Shown one piece after another: positions 1 through 7,776 of a stretch of 18,773 nt of DNA (the stretch's first letter is position 1; the number at the start of each line of letters is the position of its first letter). The DNA lies in the NCBI GenBank assembly GCA_964445375.1, contig CAYUKO010000073.1, positions 1-18,773 of the forward strand. Direction: 5' to 3'. Source of the DNA: COE1 sp964445375 (lineage in GTDB: Bacteria > Bacillota > Clostridia > Lachnospirales > Lachnospiraceae). Under the pieces are notes generated by a model. The model saw nothing but the letters and a program-made list of their open reading frames with translations, was not told where the DNA came from and searched no databases. The position numbers and the translations under genes were made by a program.

Positions 1-1
1 T

Positions 2-634
2 GTCATGGGTATCGTGCTTACTGGAACAGTGAATCTATGGACTGTAGAAAAAGAGCGTTCTTATAGAAAAAATGAATATTTCATAATTCCATTATTGTCT
101 ATGCATGCGATGAAAATTGAAGATAAATCAACCAGACTTTTAATTATATGTATTAAAGCGCAGTTTCTTGAAAAGGAAAACGAAAAGGGATTTGATACAT
201 TAATGAAAGGTTTCCATCAGATTTTATCAACGGATGTGGATGGTATAAAAATAGTAATTGAAAATGCATACAAAGCATTAAAAAGTCTTCATAAAAGGAG
301 AATATCGGTATCTGAAAATCTTTTAATAATACAAGAGTGTATTTTGCATGAGCCTCAGAATACATTTTCCATTGAAGGGCTTGCTGCACAAGCATGTTTT
401 AGCAAAGAGTATCTAATTCGAAAGTTCAAAAAAGATATAGGAATGCCGCCACATCATTATTTATTGCAGAATAGAATACGACAAGCTCAGAAATTATTAC
501 AACAGGAAATGCCAATAGTGGATGTGGCTACCGAAACAGGATTTTATGATCAAAGTCATTTTCTTAAGATTTTTCGACAGGTCGTAGGCATGACACCAAA
601 AGAGTATAAAAATTCTGTGCAAATATTAGAATAA
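2..634 (+). CDS. AraC-family transcriptional regulator, 5' end cut by the window edge
   Basis: The reading frame is open to the left edge, so the gene probably starts upstream. The first in-frame ATG, at 5, falls inside what looks like the N-terminal cupin-like sensing domain. About 209 residues are visible, against the 270-300 usual for the family. The last ~105 residues are a clear AraC DNA-binding domain with two helix-turn-helix units. The first lies around SIEGLAAQACFSKEYLIRKF, and the second around GFYDQSHFLKIFRQ, followed by the family signature GMTPKEY. Such proteins bind promoter DNA and respond to a small ligand, often a sugar or stress compound; the ligand here is unknown. A cupin gene follows 75 nt downstream on the same strand and may be a target or operon partner. 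Family assignment is firm; the role is not. Confidence 0.9.
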   Translation, partial: VMGIVLTGTVNLWTVEKERSYRKNEYFIIPLLSMHAMKIEDKSTRLLIICIKAQFLEKENEKGFDTLMKGFHQILSTDVDGIKIVIENAYKALKSLHKRRISVSENLLIIQECILHEPQNTFSIEGLAAQACFSKEYLIRKFKKDIGMPPHHYLLQNRIRQAQKLLQQEMPIVDVATETGFYDQSHFLKIFRQVVGMTPKEYKNSVQILE

Positions 635-709
635 AAGTCATTTTTTTACTATTTTTTCTATATTAAGTGCATTAAGATAAATGCAAATAAAATAGAATGG
701 AGTGGTAAA

Positions 710-1093
710 ATGAAACTTTTTGAAACATTTAATCAAGGACATATTGTATTGTCTAATGACAGGAAAAATGCAGGTGATATTGCTTGGTCAAAGCATACAG
801 CATTTGAAGGTGTGGAACTGAAACACTTAATTACAGCTAAAGAAACAAATGGAAAATTCAGTTATCATTTAGTTCGTATTGCTCCCAACTGTAGCATCGG
901 AATGCACATCCATGAGACACAATTGGAAACTCACGAAGTCATGGAAGGCGATGGAATATGTACATGTGATGGAGAAGAAATTGTATATCAGCAAGGGGTG
1001 ATTGCCGTAATACCTGCTTGTGTTCAGCATGAAGTTAAAGCAGGAAAAGAGGGGCTTTACCTATTTGCCAAGTTTATACCTGCCTTATGTTAG
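710..1093 (+). CDS. Small single-domain cupin protein
   Basis: This 127-residue protein has a beta-barrel cupin core. The first cupin motif fits well: His66, His68 and Glu73, then Gly80 in the G-x5-HxH-x4-E-x6-G pattern. The second motif has Pro102 and His107, with Cys104 where a Gly is usual. These residues would form a metal site. The start ATG follows GGAGTGG at 8 nt spacing. Cupins of this size include sugar isomerases, dioxygenases and plain ligand binders, and nothing here picks one. It lies directly after an AraC regulator and is closed by a hairpin, so it may be co-transcribed with that regulator. The fold is confident; the substrate is unknown. Confidence 0.85.
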   Translation: MKLFETFNQGHIVLSNDRKNAGDIAWSKHTAFEGVELKHLITAKETNGKFSYHLVRIAPNCSIGMHIHETQLETHEVMEGDGICTCDGEEIVYQQGVIAVIPACVQHEVKAGKEGLYLFAKFIPALC

Positions 1094-1124
1094 CAAAAAA
1101 TTATAATAAAAATGGCTAGCAAAC

Positions 1125-1157
1125 AAAGAGTTAAAATCGAGAGATTTTAACTCTTTT
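1125..1157 (+). terminator. Hairpin after the cupin gene
   Basis: A perfect 14-bp stem (1125-1138 with 1143-1156) closes on a GAGA loop. The right arm ends in CTCTTTT, so the U-rich tail is short and partly inside the stem. It lies 32 nt past the cupin stop and is likely an intrinsic terminator. The stem is symmetrical enough to act on both strands. Confidence 0.65.
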
Positions 1158-1272
1158 CATGCAATTAAGATATATATATTTAGAGTATATCCGCAAAGGA
1201 ATAGATATCTTGACAAATCTTCACAAATCAGGAAATTTAATCATCTGACACTTCCTCTATAATAACACTAAC

Positions 1273-1308
1273 AAGGAGAAGAAAATTTCAAGATTTTCTT
1301 CTCTTTTT
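1273..1308 (+). terminator. Strong intrinsic terminator with no gene in front of it
   Basis: A 14-bp stem (1273-1286 with 1293-1306, one G-T pair) has the 6-nt loop TTCAAG and ends in a five-T run (1304-1308). The shape is a standard rho-independent terminator reading rightward. Nothing recognisable is encoded between it and the previous terminator at 1157, and a TATAAT sits only 10 nt upstream. Confidence 0.75.
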
Positions 1309-1445
1309 CGTATAGCAGTATAATCAACAGGCTTATATGTCCTGATAATTGTAGTTATATAAAAATATATCACCATAAAAATGCATAAATTTAAAATATT
1401 ATCACCTTGAAAGCGTAATATATACATTTTTATCCCCTTGAAATG

Positions 1446-1474
1446 TTGTAGCAAATATTTTTATAGGATATAAT
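1446..1474 (+). promoter_or_regulatory. Promoter of the first DUF4143 ATPase
   Basis: TTGTAG (1446-1451), a 17-nt spacer and TATAAT (1469-1474) make a good vegetative promoter. The expected start of transcription is near 1481, about 30 nt before the GTG start codon. Confidence 0.7.
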
Positions 1475-1512
1475 ATAGACATAATGAATGACAAAGCAAG
1501 GAGGCTGACATT

Positions 1513-2814
1513 GTGGAACGATTGCTATTTTCCGAGTTAGAAAAATGGAAGAATAAGAAAAAGAGAAAACCTTTGATTATTCAAGGCGCACGTCAGGTTG
1601 GAAAGACCTGGATTATGAAAGAATTCGGTAAGAGATCTTTTGATAATGTAGTCTACATCAATTTTGATAATAATGAGCGTATGAAAAATGTCTTTGATTG
1701 CGATTACGATATTTCTCGAATTATTTCAGCACTTAAAATCGAGCATGGAAAAAATTTTGTAGCAGAAAATACATTATTAATATTTGATGAAATTCAAGAA
1801 GTTCCAAAGGCATTAACATCCTTAAAATATTTTTGTGAAAACGCTCCAGAATATGCAATTGTTGCAGCCGGATCCTTATTGGGCGTTGCAATGCATCAGG
1901 GAACATCATTTCCAGTTGGGAAAGTAGATTTTTTACATTTATATCCTCTCAATTTCTATGAATTTCTATTGGCAATAGGAGAAACAGGTCTTGCAGATTT
2001 ACTCGATAAACAAGATTACGAGTTAATAAATTCATTTTCTTCAAAGTATACAGATTTACTGCGAAAATATTATTATGTAGGTGGTATGCCGGAAGTAGTT
2101 CAATGCTATGTCGATACCGATGATATGCAAGAAGTAAGGAATATACAAAAAGAATTGTTGATCTATTATGAAAATGATTTTTCAAAGCATGCTCCAAAAG
2201 AAACAGTTCCACGTATACAAATGGTCTGGAACTCGATTCCAGCGCAATTGGCAAAGGAAAACCGCAAGTTTATTTATGGTATTGTACGAGAAGGTGCAAG
2301 AGCAAAAGATTTTGAACTGGCAATTCAGTGGTTAGAAGATTGTGGATTGATTCATAAATGTTATAGAGTTGCAAAACCGAGAATGCCACTTATTTCGTAT
2401 ATGGAAATGAGTAGTTTCAAATTATTTATGCTGGATGTTGGATTATTAACAGCGAAAGGTAACCTTTCACCACGAATATTACTAGAAGGTAACCGAATAT
2501 TTGAGGAGTTCAAAGGTGCATTAACAGAACAATTTGTAGCACAGGAATTGTGTGCTGCTGAATACGAATTATATTATTATTCAACCGAAAATTCGACTGG
2601 TGAAATAGATTTTGTGATACAGCATAATTGTCATTGTATACCTCTTGAAGTAAAAGCAGAAGAAAATCTGAGAGCAAGGAGTTTGCGTGCATTTTGTGAT
2701 AAATATAAACCAGATATAGCAATAAGAACTTCTATGTCAAATTATAGAGAACAGGATTGGATGAACAACGTTCCACTATATGCATTGGTGAATTATGTAA
2801 AAGAACTTGATTAA
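1513..2814 (+). CDS. AAA ATPase with C-terminal DUF4143 domain (copy 1)
   Basis: This 433-residue protein starts at GTG, 8 nt after AAGGAGG. The AAA domain (about 15-220) has a Walker A motif GARQVGKT (Gly25 to Thr32) and a Walker B motif LLIFDE ending in Asp92-Glu93. The C-terminal DUF4143 part (about 220-430) carries Glu339, Asp366 and Glu379-x-Lys381. That spacing resembles a PD-(D/E)xK nuclease core. The family is widespread and multi-copy in gut anaerobes and has no settled function, so nuclease activity here is an inference. A close, nearly gap-free paralogue lies at 5645-6934. The next gene starts 19 nt downstream and is likely co-transcribed. Confidence 0.9.
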   Translation: MERLLFSELEKWKNKKKRKPLIIQGARQVGKTWIMKEFGKRSFDNVVYINFDNNERMKNVFDCDYDISRIISALKIEHGKNFVAENTLLIFDEIQEVPKALTSLKYFCENAPEYAIVAAGSLLGVAMHQGTSFPVGKVDFLHLYPLNFYEFLLAIGETGLADLLDKQDYELINSFSSKYTDLLRKYYYVGGMPEVVQCYVDTDDMQEVRNIQKELLIYYENDFSKHAPKETVPRIQMVWNSIPAQLAKENRKFIYGIVREGARAKDFELAIQWLEDCGLIHKCYRVAKPRMPLISYMEMSSFKLFMLDVGLLTAKGNLSPRILLEGNRIFEEFKGALTEQFVAQELCAAEYELYYYSTENSTGEIDFVIQHNCHCIPLEVKAEENLRARSLRAFCDKYKPDIAIRTSMSNYREQDWMNNVPLYALVNYVKELD

Positions 2815-2833
2815 TAAGAGGACTAGAAAAATT

Positions 2834-3415
2834 ATGGACATTAAAAAAAAGGAAAATCAAAAAAGAGACCATTTGACAATGAAAATGCATTATTGGAAAG
2901 GTAGTGCATATAAGCAGATAGTACAATTAATTCTATATAGAAGCATTATTGTACCATTTATCATGGTAGTGATGGCTTATTTTGCATTACCGCCTTTTGC
3001 AGAAGGTGAAGAAATCATGAGTATCATTATGCTTTCTATTGTTATTGCATACTTTCTTTTTGGAAAATGGCTAGGTAAACGTACCAATGGCCAGGTTATT
3101 ACTGACGAGTATGCAATGACTTGGAAATTTGGACGAAAAAAGATTGTCATTCCATGGGAAGACGTTGTGGACATTAATTATATCTACAATGAATCATTGA
3201 GCGGTGTTACACAAAAAGGATATCACTCTTACAGCGCAAAACGTGCACACTCCTATACACTTATTATTCAGACAAAAGATAAATATTACCGATATCATGA
3301 TGTATATGAGCGTCTTCCTATTCCGGATGCCGAAGGGGAAATGAAGCTAAGACTTATGCCTTTACATGTGTTACGCGATATATTGATTCTGGAATGGAAA
3401 AAAGAAGGTAAATAA
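2834..3415 (+). CDS. Small membrane protein with a PH-like cytosolic domain
   Basis: This is a 193-residue protein of unknown function. Two hydrophobic segments lie near the N-terminus (around RSIIVPFIMVVMAYFALPPF and IMSIIMLSIVIAYFLFG), separated by a short acidic turn. A soluble part follows with the pattern 'tdeyamtwkfgrkkivIPWEDVVDINY', typical of bacterial PH-like (YcxB-type) domains. I chose ATG 2834 because AAGAGGA lies 11 nt before it. An in-frame TTG at 2807 inside the ATPase gene would add nine residues but has no such site. It sits just after the ATPase and is probably in the same transcript. The PH-like reading rests on sequence style and is moderate. Confidence 0.75.
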   Translation: MDIKKKENQKRDHLTMKMHYWKGSAYKQIVQLILYRSIIVPFIMVVMAYFALPPFAEGEEIMSIIMLSIVIAYFLFGKWLGKRTNGQVITDEYAMTWKFGRKKIVIPWEDVVDINYIYNESLSGVTQKGYHSYSAKRAHSYTLIIQTKDKYYRYHDVYERLPIPDAEGEMKLRLMPLHVLRDILILEWKKEGK

Positions 3416-3437
3416 AAATATAATGGAGGTATCAGAC

Positions 3438-5396
3438 ATGAAACTAAATATTGGAAGTACGAAAAAGCATGCAATTCAAAGCGATATGATTGGCTTGTTT
3501 TTCGAGGACATCAATTATGCAGCGGATGGTGGTCTGTATGCAGAAATGGTAGAAAACAGATCGTTTGAATTTCTTGATGCTTATGGAGACAAAGATGATT
3601 ACTATGTAAAAGAGGACGGCAGCTACGGTTGGAGCGTTTATCCAAATGAAGAGGTTGTTTCTACTAATGTTTATATGGGTAGCTCGTTGTCAGAGGAGAA
3701 TCCTCATTATATGAGAGTGAAGACTTCTGTGGCTAATGCAGGGCTTGTGAATAAGGCGTATGATGGCATTTATCTGGAAAAAGATGCCGAATATATTCTT
3801 ACTTTTTGGGCTCGCCCTGTCAAGTATACTGGTGATTTTCTGATTCAAATTGCACAGAACGAAAAGATTTATGCTGAATGCCACGTAAAAGCGAACGCCT
3901 TTGAAGAGGAAAGCTATAATTATTATAAAAAATATGTCGTACATATGACAGCAAAGGAAGCGGCTAAAAAGGCACAATTTCGAATATTGCTTGCTGATGC
4001 AGGAACGGTAGAGTTTGATTACATCTCCATGTTTCCTACAAATGCAGTGGCAGGAATCTTCAGGGCTGATTTGTTCAAGCTTTTAGATAATCTGCATCCG
4101 GGATTTATCCGTTTTCCTGGAGGATGCATTATAGAAGGAAATACTTTACAGAACAGATATCGTTTTAAGGATAGCTTAAAGGAGCCTTGGAAGAGAAAGA
4201 ATAACTGGAATCGATGGGCTGTACACGGAAATTGTGAAGAGAATGGCTTTCATAGTGAATATTCCCACTATAATCAGACATTGGGATTAGGATTTTATGA
4301 GTATTTTCTTCTTTGTGAGCTGCTTGGCGCAAAGGCGCTTCCAGTATTAAATGTAGGACTTGCATGTCAGTATCAGACAACAGAACAGGTTGCAATTGAT
4401 AGCGAAGAATTCAAGGAATTTGTGCAGGATGCGTTAGATTTGATTGAATTTGCAAATGGTGATGTTGATACGAAGTGGGGAGCTGTGCGTGCAAAGCTTG
4501 GACATGAAAAGCCATTTAACTTAACTATGATTGGTATTGGAAATGAGCAATGGCAGACAGAAAGAACTGATTTCTTTGAACGATATATAGAGTTTGAAAA
4601 GGCAATTCATGCTGTTGCACCGCAGATTCAACTGATTGGTTCTGCCGGACCGGATATTACTTCCGAAAGATATGAACAGGCATGGAAGTTCTATCATGAA
4701 AATGATAACAAGGAAAACTTTGTTTATGCCGTGGATGAGCACTACTATGTAAAGCCGGAATGGTTGTATGAGCATGTTGATTTTTATGACAATTATCCAA
4801 GGACTACCAAGGTATTTTCAGGTGAATATGCAGCGCATCCTGTGAGCGGATTCAACAGAGATGATGCCAATACCTTAGAAGGCGCTCTTTCTGAGGCTGC
4901 ATTCTTAACAGGCGTGGAGAGAAATTCTGATGTTGTCGTATTAGCTTCTTATGCGCCACTTTTTGCAAGAGTTGGTTATGCTCAGTGGTCGCCGGATATG
5001 ATTTAGTTTAATGGTGAGAAGGCTTATGGTACGCCAAGCTATTATGTTCAGTTCATGTACAGTAACAATATGGGTGATGTTACTCTGGATACCAATGGAG
5101 AAGAAAAAGCTGCGGCAAAGGAAGGAATTTACTATTCCTTAAGCTTTGACAGTAAGAAGAGTGAAGTAATCATAAAGATTGTAAATGCAAAGAAAGAACC
5201 GGTAAAACTGGAACTCAACCTTGCGGAAGAATGGCAGAACAAGCAGGATTATACCATGCAGATTCTTACAGGGGACGATTTGAATGCATATAATTACATT
5301 GATAATCCAGAAAGAGTAACAGTGTGTGTGAAAAAGGGAAGGCTTGCCGATGGAATGGAACTTGCAAAGAATTCCTTTGCAGTAATTAGAATTTAA
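3438..5396 (+). pseudogene. GH51 alpha-L-arabinofuranosidase interrupted by one TAG codon
   Basis: Read through one stop, this is a 652-residue intracellular GH51 enzyme, which would release L-arabinofuranose from arabino-oligosaccharides. There is no signal peptide. The start ATG 3438 follows TGGAGGT at 7 nt; an ATG at 3423 overlaps that site. The N-terminus (IGLFFEDINYAADGGLYAEMVENRSFEF) is typical of GH51. A beta-rich insert occupies about 60-195. The acid/base is Glu370 in GIGNEQW, and the nucleophile is Glu463 in FSGEYAAH. Codon 523 is TAG (5004-5006). It lies within QWSPDMI-stop-FNGEKAYGTPSYY, where the family normally has Trp, so TGG to TAG explains it. The frame then stays open to TAA 5396. 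The truncated product keeps both catalytic residues but loses the C-terminal beta domain. Confidence 0.88.
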
Positions 5397-5406
5397 AGGA
5401 TATGAG

Positions 5407-5451
5407 AAAGCTGGATGCTGTATTCTATGAATGCAATATTCAGCTTTTTTT
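5407..5451 (+). terminator. Terminator after the arabinofuranosidase gene
   Basis: A long imperfect stem runs from AAAGCTG (5407-5413) to CAGCTTT (5441-5447), with one internal mismatch, some G-T pairs and a small loop. It ends in a seven-T run (5445-5451). It starts 10 nt after the GH51 stop and fits a rho-independent terminator. Confidence 0.8.
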
Positions 5452-5585
5452 GGTACATATTTTAAATTTGATGAGCGGAAAAAAAGCAATATATAGCACG
5501 ATAATGGGGAGAAAAAATGTGATAACTTAATGATAAATGCCAAGAAAAAATGTATTAATATATAGATTTAAGAGAAGAAAAAGTG

Positions 5586-5614
5586 TTGATAGATTAAAAA
5601 AACATGCATATAAT
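5586..5614 (+). promoter_or_regulatory. Promoter of the second DUF4143 ATPase
   Basis: TTGATA (5586-5591), a 17-nt spacer and TATAAT (5609-5614) predict a start of transcription near 5621. This lies downstream of an in-frame ATG at 5537, which argues against that codon and for the ATG at 5645. Confidence 0.75.
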
Positions 5615-5644
5615 AAGGATATAATGAAAGGTAGGTTGTTTAAT

Positions 5645-6934
5645 ATGCAGCGTTTTTTGATGAATGAATTAGTAAAGTGGAAAAATAAGGAGAACAGAAA
5701 ACCATTAATATTAAAAGGGGCAAGACAGGTTGGAAAAACTTGGCTTATGAAGGAATTCGGAAAAATACATTTTAAAAAAGTTGCTTATGTAACATTCTAC
5801 AATAATCAGAGAATGAAAAAGGTTTTTGACGAAGATTATGATATAGAGCGAATCCTAATCAATATTAACATCGAAACGCATACAGAAGTAACACCTGAGG
5901 ATACACTTATTATTTTTGATGAAATCCAGGAAGCACCTCGTGCATTGGAATCATTAAAATATTTTTGCGAAAATGCACCAGAATATGCAGTGATTGCCGC
6001 AGGATCTTTACTTGGAGTTGCCATTCATGCCGGGATTTCTTTTCCAGTAGGCAAGGTTGATACATTAGAATTACATCCTATGAATTACCGGGAATTCCTG
6101 ATAGCTATGGGTGAAGAATCGTTATCAGAACTTCTAAAAAGAGATGATTATTCATTGATTGAAGACTTTCGTGAAAAATATATCTTTTGGTTAAAGAATT
6201 ATTATTATGTTGGTGGAATGCCGGAAGTTGTCCAGTATTATAGTGAACATAAGAATTATGATGAAGTACGAAATATGCAAAATGCAATATTGGAGCAATA
6301 TGAAAATGATTTTGGAAAGCATACATCAACAAATGAATTGCCTAGAATAAGAATGGTTTGGAATTCTATCCCCTTACAATTGGCAAAGGAAAATAGAAAA
6401 TTTTTCTTTGGAAAAATCAAAGAGGGCGCAAGGGCAAAGGATTTCGAACTTTCCATAGAATGGTTACAGGATTGCGGATTAATAAAAAAAGTATATAAAG
6501 TAAACAAACCAGCAGTACCGTTAAAGGCATATATTGACTTTGCCTCCTTTAAGCTTTATTTGTTGGATGTAGGATTATTGGGAGCGTTAAGTGAATTGGA
6601 TGCGGAATCTATTTTAGAGGGTAATTCTATTTTTGTAGAATTTAAGGGAGCTTTGACAGAGCAATATGTATTGCAACAGATTATCTCAGATACAAAGTAT
6701 AATCCATATTACTACGCAGGCGAAAAATCCACATATGAAGTAGATTTTCTAATCCAAAAGAATAAAGGTATTGTGCCAATTGAGGTAAAAGCCGAAGAAA
6801 ATCTGAGAGCACAGAGTTTAAAAGTATACTGTGAGAAGTTTAAACCAGACTATGCAGTAAGAACTTCTATGTCGAATTATAGAGAACAGGAATGGATGAC
6901 CAATATTCCTTTGTATGCAATAAGTAAATTATAG
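5645..6934 (+). CDS. AAA ATPase with C-terminal DUF4143 domain (copy 2)
   Basis: This 429-residue paralogue of the ATPase at 1513 aligns with it almost without gaps. Walker A (GARQVGKT, Lys31-Thr32) and Walker B (IIFDE, Asp92-Glu93) fall at the same residue numbers. The nuclease-like set is Glu339, Asp367 and Glu380-x-Lys382, shifted by one residue. The start is ATG 5645, 10 nt after AAAGGTAGG and downstream of the predicted promoter. An upstream in-frame ATG at 5537 would add 36 basic residues not found in the other copy. It appears to be its own unit, with a terminator before and a hairpin after. Function is unknown, as for copy 1. Confidence 0.9.
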   Translation: MQRFLMNELVKWKNKENRKPLILKGARQVGKTWLMKEFGKIHFKKVAYVTFYNNQRMKKVFDEDYDIERILININIETHTEVTPEDTLIIFDEIQEAPRALESLKYFCENAPEYAVIAAGSLLGVAIHAGISFPVGKVDTLELHPMNYREFLIAMGEESLSELLKRDDYSLIEDFREKYIFWLKNYYYVGGMPEVVQYYSEHKNYDEVRNMQNAILEQYENDFGKHTSTNELPRIRMVWNSIPLQLAKENRKFFFGKIKEGARAKDFELSIEWLQDCGLIKKVYKVNKPAVPLKAYIDFASFKLYLLDVGLLGALSELDAESILEGNSIFVEFKGALTEQYVLQQIISDTKYNPYYYAGEKSTYEVDFLIQKNKGIVPIEVKAEENLRAQSLKVYCEKFKPDYAVRTSMSNYREQEWMTNIPLYAISKL

Positions 6935-6965
6935 AGAATAGTATATAGTTTCTCAATGGTTGATT

Positions 6966-7015
6966 ATGTATCGTAAAGTATCGAGATATTCTCTCGAAAA
7001 ATACGATACATTTTT
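6966..7015 (+). terminator. Two-part hairpin between the ATPase and the ABC operon
   Basis: The outer arms are TGTATCGTA (6967-6975) and TACGATACA (7002-7010). The inner arms are TCGAGA (6981-6986) and TCTCGA (6992-6997). Five Ts follow (7011-7015). It most simply terminates the ATPase transcript. It also overlaps a weak candidate promoter for the ABC operon (TCGAAA 6994-6999, 17 nt, TATACT 7017-7022), so an operator role is possible. Confidence 0.65.
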
Positions 7016-7062
7016 GTATACTGATATTAATAAAAATAAGGAGAAAAACAGGGAGGAATAAC

Positions 7063-7776
7063 ATGCTATCCATTAAAAAACTGACAAAAGTATATAAAGG
7101 TGGAAAAAAGGCGATATCTAATATAAATCTTAACGTTGAGCCAGGCGATATTTATGGATTTATCGGTCATAATGGTGCCGGAAAGACCACAACAATTAAG
7201 TGTGTTGTAGGGATTCATGATTTTGATGAAGGTGAAATTTTAATTGATCACATGTCTGTTAAGGAAGAGCCGCTAAAATGTAAGTCAGTTATTGCATATA
7301 TACCGGACAATCCTGATTTATACAAATATTTGACGGGAATTCAATATCTAAACTTTATGGCTGATATGTTCGGAATCTCAGCAAGGGAGCGTGAGCAGAG
7401 AATCAAGGAAGAGGCAGATGCCTTTGAAATAACGCCAGCTTTAGGTGATTTGATTTCCTCCTATTCTCATGGAATGAAACAGAAGCTTGCGATTATTGGA
7501 GCTTTGATTCATAAACCGAAACTGTTGATACTAGACGAGCCGTTTGTTGGTCTTGATCCGAAAGCAGCGCTTGTTTTAAAGAATAAAATGCATGAGCTTT
7601 GCCAAGAAGGAAGTGCCATCTTCTTTTCCACTCATGTTCTGGATGTGGCTGAAAAGCTCTGTAACAAGGTTGCCATTATTCGTCAGGGTGAGATAATCGC
7701 AGCCGGAAATATGGAAGAAATCATACAGGATAATTCTCTGGAATCCGTATTTATGGAGGTACTCCAAAATGATTAG
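7063..7776 (+). CDS. ABC transporter ATP-binding protein (exporter type)
   Basis: This 237-residue ATPase energises the permease encoded next. It has Walker A GHNGAGKTT (Gly35 to Thr43), a degenerate signature SHGMKQK starting at Ser135, Walker B LLILDE (Asp158, Glu159) and a switch histidine at His191. The non-LSGGQ signature is common in ABC-2 exporters of the BcrA/YtrB kind. The start ATG follows GGGAGGA closely. The last 8 nt overlap the permease start, so the two are translationally coupled. The substrate cannot be read from the sequence; antimicrobial peptide or drug export is a frequent role for such pairs. Confidence 0.93.
   Translation: MLSIKKLTKVYKGGKKAISNINLNVEPGDIYGFIGHNGAGKTTTIKCVVGIHDFDEGEILIDHMSVKEEPLKCKSVIAYIPDNPDLYKYLTGIQYLNFMADMFGISAREREQRIKEEADAFEITPALGDLISSYSHGMKQKLAIIGALIHKPKLLILDEPFVGLDPKAALVLKNKMHELCQEGSAIFFSTHVLDVAEKLCNKVAIIRQGEIIAAGNMEEIIQDNSLESVFMEVLQND

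Larger units (their letters stand above)
1158..1512. other. Gene-poor spacer holding control elements but no credible gene
   Basis: I see no convincing coding sequence on either strand here. The stretch holds a 10-bp direct repeat (tgacaaatct, tcacaaatca at 1211-1230), a perfect TATAAT at 1258-1263, and a terminator hairpin at 1273-1308. After that comes ~140 nt of AT-rich sequence, then the promoter of the first DUF4143 ATPase. A 65-codon minus-strand frame crosses the terminator and has no ribosome binding site. Confidence 0.6.

Noticed and set aside
1257..1454. 65-codon minus-strand frame in the gene-poor region
   Set aside because: It has no ribosome binding site, runs through a terminator hairpin and has biased hydrophobic low-complexity content typical of AT-rich non-coding DNA.
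3419..3424. TATAAT just before the GH51 gene as a promoter
   Set aside because: It overlaps the GH51 ribosome binding site, so a transcript starting from it would lack that site, and no -35 was found.
5004..5006. TAG as a recoded amino acid (pyrrolysine or stop reassignment)
   Set aside because: The response regulator, the HTH antitoxin-like protein and others end at TAG, and no pyl genes are visible. A simple TGG to TAG change explains it better.
5139..5543. 134-codon minus-strand frame opposite the GH51 3' end
   Set aside because: It is antisense to well-conserved GH51 coding sequence and crosses the GH51 terminator. There is no ribosome site and no recognisable motif.
5537..5644. 36-residue N-terminal extension of the second ATPase
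   Set aside because: It lies upstream of the TTGATA-N17-TATAAT promoter and is absent from the paralogue; ATG 5645 has a ribosome site.
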